From contig CAVBFD010000039.1 of assembly GCA_963594655.1 (NCBI GenBank), positions 1 through 24,325 on the forward strand: 24,325 nucleotides of DNA, given 5' to 3'. The position numbers were made by a program, and so were the translations under genes. This DNA comes from Colivivens sp963594655. Its GTDB lineage: Bacteria > Bacteroidota > Bacteroidia > Bacteroidales > Bacteroidaceae. The notes beneath the pieces were generated by a model that had not been told where the DNA came from, did not search any database, and was given only the letters and a program-made list of their open reading frames with translations. Shown piece after piece: positions 1 through 7,866 of this stretch (positions are counted from its first letter, which is position 1; each line of letters starts with the position of its first letter).

Positions 1-2
1 AT

Positions 3-113
3 TATGCTTTTGCTCTTACAGAGCGTCATTACACCTTACATACATACCCAGGGTGCCGCTTCGCTTGCCCTGGGCTAGGCGCAGTCTGCCCCTTCGGGGC
101 GTACATGTCCTGA
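3..113. repeat. Hairpin-rich repeat-like element
   Basis: Three compact inverted repeats lie within 90 bases: GCTCT/AGAGC (12-24), CCCAGGG/CCCTGGG (47-74) and GCCCC-TTC-GGGGC (88-100). One plus frame stays open from base 3 to a TGA at 111 and reads like low-complexity text (..PGCRFACPGLGAVCPFGAYMS). From memory, very similar text recurs as an intergenic repeat, often mis-annotated as small hypothetical proteins, across Bacteroidales genomes. I cannot verify copy number from one window. It could instead be the 3' end of something that starts to the left. Confidence 0.45.
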
Positions 114-263
114 ATGAACCACTGATACTCAAAACTAAGAGCAGCTCAGTAGTTGCCATTGCGCAATTTTACCAACTAGAAAAGCGGTAGAACCTCTTAT
201 AATCACCGCAAGGGCGCACCACTCCTGTTAAATACAAGTAACAAAAGACGGATTTTTATCCTG
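114..263. other. Intergenic region without a recognisable gene
   Basis: I see no plausible coding frame, RNA gene or terminator between the hairpin-rich element and the promoter of the first ATPase. The one notable item is at 233-245: a half-site containing AAGTAACAAA that is inverted relative to the operator-like palindrome starting at 264. Confidence 0.5.
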
Positions 264-298
264 TTTGTTACTTATAAGAAACAAAATGCGTATATTTG
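264..298 (+). promoter_or_regulatory. Promoter with embedded 22-nt palindrome
   Basis: TATATTTG at 291-298 matches the Bacteroidetes -7 box TAnnTTTG exactly. TTTG at 264-267 can serve as the -33 element, although the 23-nt spacer is a little long. Bases 264-285 form a palindrome of 22 nt with a single mismatched pair (270/279): TTTGTTACTTA is mirrored by TAAGAAACAAA. It fills the space between the two promoter elements. A third half-site lies at 233-245. This is the placement expected for a repressor operator. The promoter also decides the start codon of the next gene. Confidence 0.6.
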
Positions 299-315
299 CG
301 GAAAGTTTTACTCGT

Positions 316-1530
316 ATGAAACAAAAGATACTGGAAAGATTAGGCTATTCCGACAGGATAGAGCGGATGTTTGGTCGGGGAGTCATCGTGGCGCTGACAG
401 GTCAAAGACGTGTCGGCAAGAGTTGTGTGATGCGTCGTGTCAGAGACCGTGTAGCAGAAAACCCGGGAAACCATGTCATCTATATAGATAAGGAGAAAAC
501 GGCATTTGACGAGATTGCCGATTACAAGAACCTGGAGTCGTACGTTCAAGAACATATAGACAAGGGAAAAGAGAACTACCTGTTCATAGACGAGGTGCAG
601 GAAATAGCGGAGTTCGAAAAAGCGGTCCTGAGCATACAATCGGACGAGACTTGTCAGATTATGATAACAGGCAGCAACGCCAAGATGTTGTCGGGCGAGT
701 TGGCGACACGGCTGAGAGGCAGATATGTCTCATACCGCATCAGGGGACTGTGCTACGATGAGTTCCTGACATTCCATAACCTGCAAGACGATGACACGTC
801 ATTGAACCAGTATCTGCATAACGGCGGACTGCCGCAGCTGCACAGCTTCGGGCTGGACGACACCGACCTGGTGGACGATTATCTGGACAACGTCTACAAC
901 ACGATAGTCCTCCGTGATGTCATAGAGCGGGAGAACATCAGAAACATACCGTTGCTCCGCACCCTTCTGAAGTTTGTCAGCGACAATATCGGCAAGCAAT
1001 TCTCCGCACGCAGCATCGTCAACTTCCTGAAGAGCCAGAATACGGACACGTCAGCCAAGGTGATTCTCACTTATCTGGAGTATCTGTGCAATGCCTACAT
1101 CATAGACAGGGTCAACAGGTACGACATTCACGGCAAGAAGTTGTTTGAGCTTGGGGACAAGTTCTATTTCGAAGACCTTGGGGTCAGAAACCACATCATA
1201 GGTGGCGACAGGAATTTCGACATAGAGAAGGTGATGGAAAACGTGGTTTACAACCATTTGTGCCGCATAGGCTATAAAGTCTACGTGGGACAGCTGTTTA
1301 AGGCTGAAATCGACTTTGTGGCAGTCAAGTCCGACAGCACCGTCTACGTACAAGTCACATATCTGTTGGCTTCACAAGATACTGTAGACCGGGAATTTGG
1401 CAACCTGAGACTGATAAAGGACAGTCATCCCAAATATGTCGTGTCAATGGACAGGGTGTATGCCCAGACCAATATAGACGGCATCAGGCACATTCATCTG
1501 CGTGACTTCCTGAAGAAGATGATCCTTTGA
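316..1530 (+). CDS. AAA_14/DUF4143-type P-loop ATPase
   Basis: This 404-residue protein belongs to the large Bacteroidetes and archaeal family of AAA ATPases with a C-terminal DUF4143 nuclease-like domain. Visible features are a Walker A motif GQRRVGKS (29-36), Walker B YLFIDEVQ (88-95), a sensor-like segment ITGSNAKML, an arginine-rich LATRLRGR stretch, a winged-helix-like middle region, and a C-terminal AEIDFVAV...VYVQVTYLL motif resembling a degenerate PD-(D/E)XK core. I start it at ATG 316. The in-frame codon at 265 lies upstream of and inside the promoter (-7 box 291-298), so it cannot be in the transcript. The leader would be only about 10 nt. The biological role of this family is not settled. 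It is often multi-copy and accessory. The operator-like palindrome upstream suggests regulated expression. Family assignment is firm; function is unknown. Confidence 0.85.
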   Translation: MKQKILERLGYSDRIERMFGRGVIVALTGQRRVGKSCVMRRVRDRVAENPGNHVIYIDKEKTAFDEIADYKNLESYVQEHIDKGKENYLFIDEVQEIAEFEKAVLSIQSDETCQIMITGSNAKMLSGELATRLRGRYVSYRIRGLCYDEFLTFHNLQDDDTSLNQYLHNGGLPQLHSFGLDDTDLVDDYLDNVYNTIVLRDVIERENIRNIPLLRTLLKFVSDNIGKQFSARSIVNFLKSQNTDTSAKVILTYLEYLCNAYIIDRVNRYDIHGKKLFELGDKFYFEDLGVRNHIIGGDRNFDIEKVMENVVYNHLCRIGYKVYVGQLFKAEIDFVAVKSDSTVYVQVTYLLASQDTVDREFGNLRLIKDSHPKYVVSMDRVYAQTNIDGIRHIHLRDFLKKMIL

Positions 1531-1540
1531 GCGAAACTGG

Positions 1541-1577
1541 ACAAAAAGCAGTTCCACACAAACAAAAGTGGAACTGC
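1541..1577 (-). terminator. Intrinsic terminator for the 1645-3411 gene
   Basis: GCAGTTCCAC (1548-1557) pairs perfectly with GTGGAACTGC (1568-1577) around a 10-nt loop. Read on the minus strand, the stem is followed by TTTTTGT, so it terminates the minus-strand ATPase. On the plus strand no T-run follows. Confidence 0.8.
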
Positions 1578-1609
1578 CGTTCCATGCCTATGATTGTTGA
1601 TTTGGGTGA

Positions 1610-1643
1610 CGCATTGACGAAATCTGGTGTCAACTGCGCTTTT
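1610..1643 (+). terminator. Intrinsic terminator for the 316-1530 gene
   Basis: CGCATTGAC (1610-1618) pairs with GTCAA-C-TGCG (1629-1638), with C1634 bulged out. TTTT follows on the plus strand at 1640-1643. It ends just before the stop codon of the convergent gene (1645-1647). Confidence 0.55.
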
Positions 1644-1644
1644 G

Positions 1645-3411
1645 TCACTCCGCCTCCCTGCACTCTGCCATCTCTGTCCCACGGTATATCACCACGAGTT
1701 TGTGGAGCGTGGTTGTCTTGACGGACTCGCGCACTATGTCGCTGTCGGCGTAGCGGCATATCTGGGCTGAGGCTTCCTTGAAGAGCCGCCCTACCTGTTC
1801 ATCGGTCGTGGCGGACTTGCAGTATTTCAGTTCCACGATGTATGAGTCCTTCATGTCCTTGTAGATGTCGCAGAGCGGCAGGAGGAAGATGTCCGCGTAG
1901 CCTCCGTCATTGTCCAGCTCGGAAATGGGGCGGTAGAAGCGGCACTGGCTGGTCATGGCAAGCGTGAAGCCGTGTACGAACGCCTCCCCCTTCTGCTTGT
2001 CGCGCTGTGAGGCATAGCGTTTCAGACAGTCGGCTATATAGTCGAAGTAGGGCTTGTAGTCCCCCAGATACGCCAACTGGCTCTCCAGGTGGTTCTTGTC
2101 GTACTGCTCGAAGGTCAGGTCGTTCTCCCTGTAAGTGTCCAACAGGTAGGTGTACATCTGACTGCGCACCACCTCGTTGGGGATGATGAACTTCGTGTTG
2201 CCGTTCAGCGTTCCGTCCACAGTAACCATGCCGAAGTAGAAAAGCAGGCTGAGGAAGTTGTCGGGGTCGTTGATGCGCTCGGCAGGGAAGTTCTCGTTGA
2301 GTTGACCCGTGACGAAGCCCTTGGTCACCAGTTCCTGTATGATGCTGGCGTCGTTGGAGAACTCCTTGTCGTGGCGGATGAGCATACGGATCTTGTCGTA
2401 GTCGATGCGTATGTTGGTCTCCACCATCTTGTCGGGCATGTCGTAGTCGTTGCGTATGTAATTGTCCAGGAAATAGAGTACCATGACTGAGTTGTACATG
2501 GTGGTTTTTCCGTAGCTCTTGATGGCAAAGCAGTAGTTGTCGTACCACGGCTTCATCACCTGTATGAGTTGGTCCGGGGTGTGGTTGAACGGCAGCACTC
2601 CGGCATAGTATTCCAGCATTTCGCGTACTTCTTCCTCTGAGAATCCGGTCATCTCGTTGAACCGGGGATTCAGCGAGTAGTTGGTGCCTATGTTGAATCC
2701 GCTGGTGAGGTCGTCCATGGTAACCGGACTGACTCCAGTCACGAAGACACGTCCCAATGACGAGTCTGACGCACTCTTTATGGTGTTGAAGAAACGCCTG
2801 AGATAACCTTCGCCGTGTGTCTGTTCCCTGTACCGCTGCTCATGGTCCTTGTTGGCAAGAATCATGTTGGTGAAGTTGTCGTACTCGTCAATGAACAGGT
2901 AAATCTTCTGTCCCACCTCCTTGCAAGTTTGACAAAGGAAGGCCAGTTGCGCTACCGCACCGTCTCTCTGGTTCATCTTCTCCTCGGTATCGGCGGGCAA
3001 AAACCTCGCGTAACTGTTGCAGAAAGAGCAGAACCTGATATTGCAATGTGTGTCCAGCCCCTCCCTGTAGTCGTCAAGTCCACCCACCACTTCTGAGAAG
3101 TTGAGGTGTATGATGAGGTACTGGTTGTGTTCGGGCGTTGGGTTCTGACCGATATAGAGTCCACCGAACAGCGTCTCGAACTTGTCCGCCTTGTTGATGT
3201 CGTAGTAGTTTTTAAGCATGGATATGGTGAGACTCTTGCCGAAGCGCCGGGGACGGATGAAGAAGAAGTACATGTTCGCACCTTCTATCTCCTCGATAAA
3301 CCGAGTCTTGTCCACATAGTAGCAGTCGCGTTCAATCACATCCTCGAAGTTCTGCATTCCGTAGGGTATGCGCTTGCGGTATATCCTTTTTTTCCTTTCT
3401 CTTATGGCCAT
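1645..3411 (-). CDS. AAA-ATPase_like / PDDEXK_9 protein
   Basis: This 588-residue protein shows the standard architecture of the AAA-ATPase_like (PF09820) plus PD-(D/E)XK (PDDEXK_9, PF08011) family, which is expanded in Bacteroidetes. The N-terminal KRIPYGMQNFEDVI and YYVDKT signatures lead into Walker A RPRRFGKS (53-60) and Walker B IYLFIDEYDNF (170-180). The C-terminal nuclease-like core has D507 in GGYADI followed by ELK (527-529) in YIVELKY, so the catalytic D...ExK pattern is intact. A longer frame begins at 3486. I choose ATG 3411 because a consensus promoter (-7 box 3441-3448) lies between the two, which would leave the longer start untranscribed. It is convergent with the DUF4143 ATPase, and the hairpins between them form separate terminators. 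The cellular role of the family is unknown; nuclease activity is inferred from motifs only. Confidence 0.87.
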   Translation of the reverse strand: MAIRERKKRIYRKRIPYGMQNFEDVIERDCYYVDKTRFIEEIEGANMYFFFIRPRRFGKSLTISMLKNYYDINKADKFETLFGGLYIGQNPTPEHNQYLIIHLNFSEVVGGLDDYREGLDTHCNIRFCSFCNSYARFLPADTEEKMNQRDGAVAQLAFLCQTCKEVGQKIYLFIDEYDNFTNMILANKDHEQRYREQTHGEGYLRRFFNTIKSASDSSLGRVFVTGVSPVTMDDLTSGFNIGTNYSLNPRFNEMTGFSEEEVREMLEYYAGVLPFNHTPDQLIQVMKPWYDNYCFAIKSYGKTTMYNSVMVLYFLDNYIRNDYDMPDKMVETNIRIDYDKIRMLIRHDKEFSNDASIIQELVTKGFVTGQLNENFPAERINDPDNFLSLLFYFGMVTVDGTLNGNTKFIIPNEVVRSQMYTYLLDTYRENDLTFEQYDKNHLESQLAYLGDYKPYFDYIADCLKRYASQRDKQKGEAFVHGFTLAMTSQCRFYRPISELDNDGGYADIFLLPLCDIYKDMKDSYIVELKYCKSATTDEQVGRLFKEASAQICRYADSDIVRESVKTTTLHKLVVIYRGTEMAECREAE

Positions 3412-3440
3412 AATCTTACAGTCTTCACGTTCCTTTGGCG

Positions 3441-3473
3441 CAAAGGTACTAATAATTTTCTTTTCGGAAACAA
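3441..3473 (-). promoter_or_regulatory. Promoter of the 1645-3411 ATPase
   Basis: On the minus strand TACCTTTG (3448-3441) is an exact TAnnTTTG box, with TTG at 3473-3471 upstream after a 22-nt spacer. The predicted transcript start is near 3434, about 23 nt ahead of ATG 3411. This excludes the in-frame ATG at 3486. Confidence 0.7.
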
Positions 3474-3526
3474 TTTTCTCCGACAATAATCAGTCCTTCT
3501 TGTAAGTAAATCCGTAATCCGTCTAC

Positions 3527-3556
3527 TTCGGATGTGGAGCAAACCATGTAATTTTG
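3527..3556 (+). promoter_or_regulatory. Promoter of the CMD-cupin gene
   Basis: TAATTTTG at 3549-3556 is an exact TAnnTTTG box. TTCG at 3527-3530 is a near match to the -33 element with an 18-nt spacer. A short inverted repeat ATCCG/CGGAT (3517-3533) overlaps the -33 element. The box lies inside the extended frame starting at 3532, which supports the later start at 3589. Confidence 0.6.
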
Positions 3557-3588
3557 CAGCCAGAGAATCAACCCAACCCTATAATGAC

Positions 3589-4692
3589 ATGAAGGTAAAA
3601 TCGGTTTTAATGACAACTTTAGCGTTGTTGAGTATGAACACATTAGCGCAGAACGACATGAACGGACTAAACAAGAAACAGGAAAGCCTCGTGGCGATTG
3701 CCGCTTTCGAGGCGAAGGGCGACACGGAGGGACTGAAATCAGCCCTTGCCAGTGCATTGGACGACGGAGTGACCGTCAACGAAGTGAAAGAAGCACTCTC
3801 ACACCTCTATGCCTACACAGGCTTCCCACGCAGTCTGAACGGCCTGGGGGCTTTGCAGACCGTCCTTGCAGACCGCAAGGCGCAAGGGGTGGAGGACAAC
3901 GAGGGCAAGGATGCCTCACCGCTCGCGGCAGACTACGACGCGTTGAAGCAGGGAACAGCGGTACAGACCAAGCTGTGTGGCGGCACACCATTCAACTACA
4001 CCTTCGCACCAGCCACTGACTATTATCTGAAGACTCACCTCTTCGGGGACATCTTCGCCCGAGACATACTCACCCATGCGGAACGTGAGATAGTGACCGT
4101 AAGCGCACTGGCATCGATGCGGGGTGTGGAGCCGCAACTGATGTCGCACATCCGCGGCGCAAGGAACATGGGTGTAAGCGATGGGGAGATTCACGCCATT
4201 CCCCACGTGCTTGCGGCAAAGGTGGGCGACACGGAGGCTTACCGTGCAGCCAAGGCAATAGCCGCTGTCTACGGAGAGCCTTTCACCGAAGGCAAACCGG
4301 TGGAGGAGATGATGTTTCCCAAGGGAGAGTTGAACACAGCGTACGCACAGTATTTCATCGGAAACAGTTACCTCGCCCCCTTGATCTCCGAAGGACTGCC
4401 GATGTCGAACGTCACCTTTGAGCCACGTTGCCGCAACAACTGGCATATCCACCACAAAGGCGGTCAGATTCTCATCTGTGTGGGCGGTGAAGGATGGTAC
4501 CGGGAATGGGGCAAGCCGGCACGGAAGTTGCATCCTGGCGACGTGGTGAACATACCTGCCGGGATGAAACACTGGCACGGTGCGACAGCCGGTTCGTGGT
4601 TCCAGCATATAGCCATCGGTGTACCTGCCGAGGGAGCGACCACCGAATGGCTCGAAGCAGTGACGGATGAGGAGTACGACAAACTGGAATAG
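3589..4692 (+). CDS. Secreted carboxymuconolactone decarboxylase/cupin fusion
   Basis: The mature reading frame starts at ATG 3589, giving 367 residues with a signal peptide MKVKSVLMTTLALLSMNTLAQ; the upstream part of the frame is before the promoter. Two carboxymuconolactone-decarboxylase-like (AhpD-fold) helical repeats follow. The first contains LSHLYAYTGFPRSLNGL; the second contains DILTHAEREIVTVSAL and LMSHIRGARNMGVSDGEI. A C-terminal Cupin_2 barrel has WHIHHKGGQ and PAGMKHWH metal-ligand motifs. The CxxC redox pair of AhpD peroxidase-type proteins is absent, so peroxidase activity is unlikely. Related double-CMD/cupin proteins are annotated as carboxymuconolactone decarboxylase family, but the substrate is not established. 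The signal peptide implies periplasmic or outer-membrane-associated action. The gene is monocistronic, with its own promoter and a terminator 12 nt downstream. Domain assignment is confident; the reaction is unknown. Confidence 0.85.
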   Translation: MKVKSVLMTTLALLSMNTLAQNDMNGLNKKQESLVAIAAFEAKGDTEGLKSALASALDDGVTVNEVKEALSHLYAYTGFPRSLNGLGALQTVLADRKAQGVEDNEGKDASPLAADYDALKQGTAVQTKLCGGTPFNYTFAPATDYYLKTHLFGDIFARDILTHAEREIVTVSALASMRGVEPQLMSHIRGARNMGVSDGEIHAIPHVLAAKVGDTEAYRAAKAIAAVYGEPFTEGKPVEEMMFPKGELNTAYAQYFIGNSYLAPLISEGLPMSNVTFEPRCRNNWHIHHKGGQILICVGGEGWYREWGKPARKLHPGDVVNIPAGMKHWHGATAGSWFQHIAIGVPAEGATTEWLEAVTDEEYDKLE

Positions 4693-4704
4693 TACATCTG
4701 AGGC

Positions 4705-4747
4705 AAAAAAAGAGTCTGAGGACAAGCATCCTAAGACTCTTTTTTTT
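4705..4747. terminator. Bidirectional intrinsic terminator
   Basis: AGAGTCT (4711-4717) pairs with AGACTCT (4734-4740). The stem continues, after one mismatch, through AGGA/TCCT around a 6-nt loop. A-tract 4705-4711 and T-tract 4740-4747 flank it, so it can stop transcription of both convergent units (CMD-cupin from the left, the secreted protein operon from the right). Confidence 0.88.
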
Positions 4748-4786
4748 GTGGTCCGATGGCATAGAGTGCCGCCATCAAGGCCAGCT

Positions 4787-7042
4787 TTATTTCACGAGGT
4801 ACTTCTTGCCGCCACGGATATAGACGCCAGGGGCTGTCACCTTGGAGACACGGCGACCGGCAAGATCGTAAGTCACATCGGACTCCGCCACGTCAGTCTC
4901 AACACTGGAGATGGCTGTAGGCAGGGAGTGTACAAACGTCAGTGTGAACTCTATCAGCACCGCCTTGGTGTTGGTCGTCAGCGCCCAGTAAGCCTTGTAC
5001 TTGCCTGTGGTCACCTCAGCGATGTTATAGGTGAGGTAATGGGTCGCATCCACCACCTTCACACATATAGGTGCGGCGATATTGCCTGTATGATTGGTGA
5101 AATTACCGAATGCGTTGCGCCAACCGTCGTAAGCTTGTACATCGGCAAGACTCACCAGTTTCTCTCCCAGAGGGTTATAGCCCATGATTTGAGCCTCTGC
5201 AATGTCGTCGATTCCCAGTTGGGACTTCACGAACTCCACCTGCGCGTCAGTCAGCACGATGCTGTGTTCCATATAGTTGTCGTATATGTACGGGTCTTCC
5301 TCACCCTCGTAATCCTCACCGAAGTTCTCACTCATGGTGTAGTAGGTGGTGCCTGTCTTGACCATAGAGTCGCAAATCTCGAACTTGACTGTCTCGTGCT
5401 GCATGAAGGACACATCCACATGCAGCACTACAGTGTCCGTAGCCGAACAGATAGCCCACTCTGTCATGAAACCGCTGCCGTCAACCGGATCATTGTCCGC
5501 AAATGTGCTGAGGAGGAGCTTGCCGTCGTGAGGATACTGAAGACGCGCGTAGGGCTGGCGCTTGCTTGATGACAGGTCCGTCACATCACCATTGGCGTCG
5601 AACCAACCGTCGTACTTCTTCCAGTCCTTAACCACCTCACCGGTAGTCACGTTGACAGGGAACACATTGTCCTCGTCCACCTTGTCTATACCCAGAGTCT
5701 TGAGTACCGCAGCCTCATCGTAAGCGATTTCAGTGACTGTGCCGCCCAGTCCTGTCTTGCGCTCGGCTGTGAGGTAGACAGTCTTGCCGCCCCTTTTCTC
5801 CATGAACGCCTTGTACTCGTCCCTGGACATGACGGTGAACTCACTGAACTTATACGCCTCGAAGTCGGACTTTATGGCGAGATAAGCTGAGTCGGGAGGC
5901 AACACCGCGTCGCCGGTCTGGACGAACTTGTTCTTGCCGTCGAACACATAGTACTTCACACCCTCGTGCGACAGTTTGGCGATGTCCACAGTTTCGGACC
6001 CTGTGGCCTTTAGCATGTTCTCTGAGATGACAGACGGGTTCTCGACACTCTCCAAGCGGAATGTCCCGAGTCCTTCACCGTAGAACAGTCCGGCATTGCC
6101 CTGATACAGGGCATAGCCACGTTCGTAAGCACCGACGACATGGGCGGTGGAATCGGCAAAGTGATTGTACATTGCGGTGTACGTATACACCTCGCCGCCG
6201 TACACATAGGTGTTCTCAACCAGAGGTGTGAGCATGTAGAACCAGCAGTTGTCCGGCACGAACATCGTGTACTTGGAGTTGCTCATCAACTGGTAGCGTC
6301 CCTTGCCGAAGTCAATGGTCAGGTAACCCGGTGCGGAGAACATCGGACGGAGGAAGCAGCTGCGTGTGACCTCCACTGTGTAGGGGTTCTCGTCAGACAC
6401 CTTGTTGCCCTCCTCGTCTACCCAGTAGAGGAACTCCGCGCCCTCGGCCGGGGTCGCCTCGACCTGAGTGGAACCGCCTATCTCCACTTCCGGTTCCTCC
6501 ACAAACATGGTTCCGAGCGATTCCTGGCCCGGGATGTATTTCAGACCGAAGTAGCCGAACACCGCCACGTAAGTGTTGTCAGGGTACTTTGAATAATTCT
6601 CGTCAGTCTCCTTGTCGGAATACTGGGTCGTCTCAAGGTACATGCTGCAAGCGGCGTCATTGGACTCGAACTCAGCTGAGAGGAAGTCCTTCACCGACGC
6701 GTTGGGGTTGGTCTCAAGCTCCACCCAGTACTTGTTGTCGAGCTTCTTCCAACCGAGGAACACATACCCGTCCTCCGGCTGTGCGTAGAAGTAGAAGTAC
6801 TTGTTGGCGTAGCCCTTATAGTACAGCGTAGAATACTTATAGTCCGACACCGTCTTGTAAACCGGTTCGGCGGTTTCACTTATCACCTGGGTGCATACCT
6901 TACCGGCGTCTTCAGGATAAGTCATGGCACGTGTGTACCACCAGCAGTAAGCCTGTTCCTGGGCGGTGGCAGTGCCGACACCGACAAGCAGCAATGCGAC
7001 GGCCAAGGCCAGGACATTCAAATTGAAGTAGTTTTTTCTCAT
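4787..7042 (-). CDS. Large secreted protein with InlB-like repeats and Prevotella-type tail
   Basis: This 751-residue protein begins with a clear signal peptide (hydrophobic LALAVALLLVGVGTATA then Q). The N-terminal third has two segments resembling divergent InlB B-repeats: GYVFLGWKKLDNKYW near residue 95, and EGAEFLYWVDEEGNK with a following FLRPMF near residues 205-235. The middle contains a region ending DGWFDANGDVTDL followed by a predicted beta domain, resembling Bacteroidetes DUF4859-type modules. The C-terminus reads YDLAGRRVSKVTAPGVYIRGGKKYLVK-like (split here as YDLAGRRV and GGKKYLVK), the tail form common in Prevotella secreted proteins and related to type IX secretion sorting domains. 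It is the last gene of a three-gene operon. No catalytic motif is visible. A surface or outer-membrane-associated structural or binding role is inference. Confidence 0.75.
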   Translation of the reverse strand: MRKNYFNLNVLALAVALLLVGVGTATAQEQAYCWWYTRAMTYPEDAGKVCTQVISETAEPVYKTVSDYKYSTLYYKGYANKYFYFYAQPEDGYVFLGWKKLDNKYWVELETNPNASVKDFLSAEFESNDAACSMYLETTQYSDKETDENYSKYPDNTYVAVFGYFGLKYIPGQESLGTMFVEEPEVEIGGSTQVEATPAEGAEFLYWVDEEGNKVSDENPYTVEVTRSCFLRPMFSAPGYLTIDFGKGRYQLMSNSKYTMFVPDNCWFYMLTPLVENTYVYGGEVYTYTAMYNHFADSTAHVVGAYERGYALYQGNAGLFYGEGLGTFRLESVENPSVISENMLKATGSETVDIAKLSHEGVKYYVFDGKNKFVQTGDAVLPPDSAYLAIKSDFEAYKFSEFTVMSRDEYKAFMEKRGGKTVYLTAERKTGLGGTVTEIAYDEAAVLKTLGIDKVDEDNVFPVNVTTGEVVKDWKKYDGWFDANGDVTDLSSSKRQPYARLQYPHDGKLLLSTFADNDPVDGSGFMTEWAICSATDTVVLHVDVSFMQHETVKFEICDSMVKTGTTYYTMSENFGEDYEGEEDPYIYDNYMEHSIVLTDAQVEFVKSQLGIDDIAEAQIMGYNPLGEKLVSLADVQAYDGWRNAFGNFTNHTGNIAAPICVKVVDATHYLTYNIAEVTTGKYKAYWALTTNTKAVLIEFTLTFVHSLPTAISSVETDVAESDVTYDLAGRRVSKVTAPGVYIRGGKKYLVK

Positions 7043-7086
7043 GATATTTTGTGATTAAATGTGAGTCGTCTTTTATACGGAAGCGC

Positions 7087-7575
7087 TTACTTGAAATAGA
7101 TGCCTATACCTATCTTCACGCCTAACTCGCTCCTGTGGCAGAAGTCGGAAAAACTCATGTCCCAGAACGCCGCCGGTTCCACGGACAGGGACTGGTTGAC
7201 GAAATAGCAGTAGCCCACCTCAGGTGTGAACTGCAAATCGTCGTAAGCATGGCGCTTATGCACGAACTTGAGTCCCGCGGCGCAGTACACACCGTTCTCC
7301 TGGAAGTAGTAGCGTCCCTTGACACCGAGCTTGAACTTGTTGAAGTGCAGGTTCTGCGTCTCAACGCCAAGGTCGCCCAGAATCATGAGGTTGTCCTCTA
7401 TAAAATAACCAGCGTGTCCGCCAAGGCAAAGGGAGAAGTCCCGCTCGTGGCTGTACGACAGGCTGAGTCCGGAGAGCGACGCTCCCACATACTTGGTGTC
7501 CTTCTCAAACTGTGCGAACGCACATGTGGACGCCGCCATCAGCAACATCCCCAATAAAAATTTCTTCATAGCCAT
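7087..7575 (-). CDS. Outer-membrane beta-barrel family protein
   Basis: This 162-residue protein has a signal peptide MKKFLLGMLLMAASTCAFAQ and a mature part made of alternating amphipathic strands (LGVKGRYYF, GVYCAAGLKFV, FTPEVGYCYFV, LGVKIGIGIYFK), as expected for a small eight-stranded barrel of the porin or OMP_b-brl type. Two Met codons (7575 and 7569) are possible starts; MAMKKF is kept, but the second fits the signal peptide equally well. It lies 12 nt after the small membrane-protein gene and 44 nt before the large secreted-protein gene, all in the same direction, suggesting one envelope operon. Barrel prediction is from pattern only. Confidence 0.72.
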   Translation of the reverse strand: MAMKKFLLGMLLMAASTCAFAQFEKDTKYVGASLSGLSLSYSHERDFSLCLGGHAGYFIEDNLMILGDLGVETQNLHFNKFKLGVKGRYYFQENGVYCAAGLKFVHKRHAYDDLQFTPEVGYCYFVNQSLSVEPAAFWDMSFSDFCHRSELGVKIGIGIYFK

Positions 7576-7587
7576 ATAGTTTATCCA

Positions 7588-7794
7588 TTATTGTCCGTTC
7601 TTCTCAATCTCGTCCCAACGTCTGCGCACCTTCTCCTTCTGTCTGAGGGCAAAGAAAAGGAGAACCACGATAACCGCGTCCACCGCAATCAGCGGCAGGT
7701 TCCTCATCCAAGCGTTGTACTCTATCCCGTAATATACATAAAAAGCCACTCCGGCGAGAAACAACGCCACGGGAAGCCATACTGATTTCTTCAT
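7588..7794 (-). CDS. Small two-helix membrane protein
   Basis: The 68-residue product has two hydrophobic helices, roughly residues 5-23 and 33-50, joined by a short polar turn, then a basic and charged cytoplasmic-looking tail (RQKEKVRRRWDEIEKNGQ). I do not recognise the family. It is the first gene behind a consensus minus-strand promoter (-7 box 7867-7874), leaves a leader of about 65 nt, and precedes the barrel gene by 12 nt. A real gene is likely given the clean promoter, the tight spacing and the membrane pattern. Confidence 0.65.
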   Translation of the reverse strand: MKKSVWLPVALFLAGVAFYVYYGIEYNAWMRNLPLIAVDAVIVVLLFFALRQKEKVRRRWDEIEKNGQ

Positions 7795-7834
7795 TTAGTC
7801 AACAATCTTAATGTTACACATTCCGCAGGGACTT

Positions 7835-7849
7835 CCGCATCCCATGCGG
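7835..7849 (-). promoter_or_regulatory. Leader hairpin upstream of the envelope operon
   Basis: CCGCAT (7835-7840) and ATGCGG (7844-7849) form a 6-bp inverted repeat with a CCC/GGG loop inside the predicted 5' leader of the 7588-7794 gene. No T-run follows, so it is not a terminator. A role in mRNA stability or translation is possible. Confidence 0.4.
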
Positions 7850-7866
7850 CGACACATAATAATTTG

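Noticed and set aside
3916..4725. 269-codon minus-strand frame over the CMD-cupin gene
   Set aside because: It has no domain, it overlaps a clear gene with signal peptide and terminator, and it crosses the terminator hairpin.
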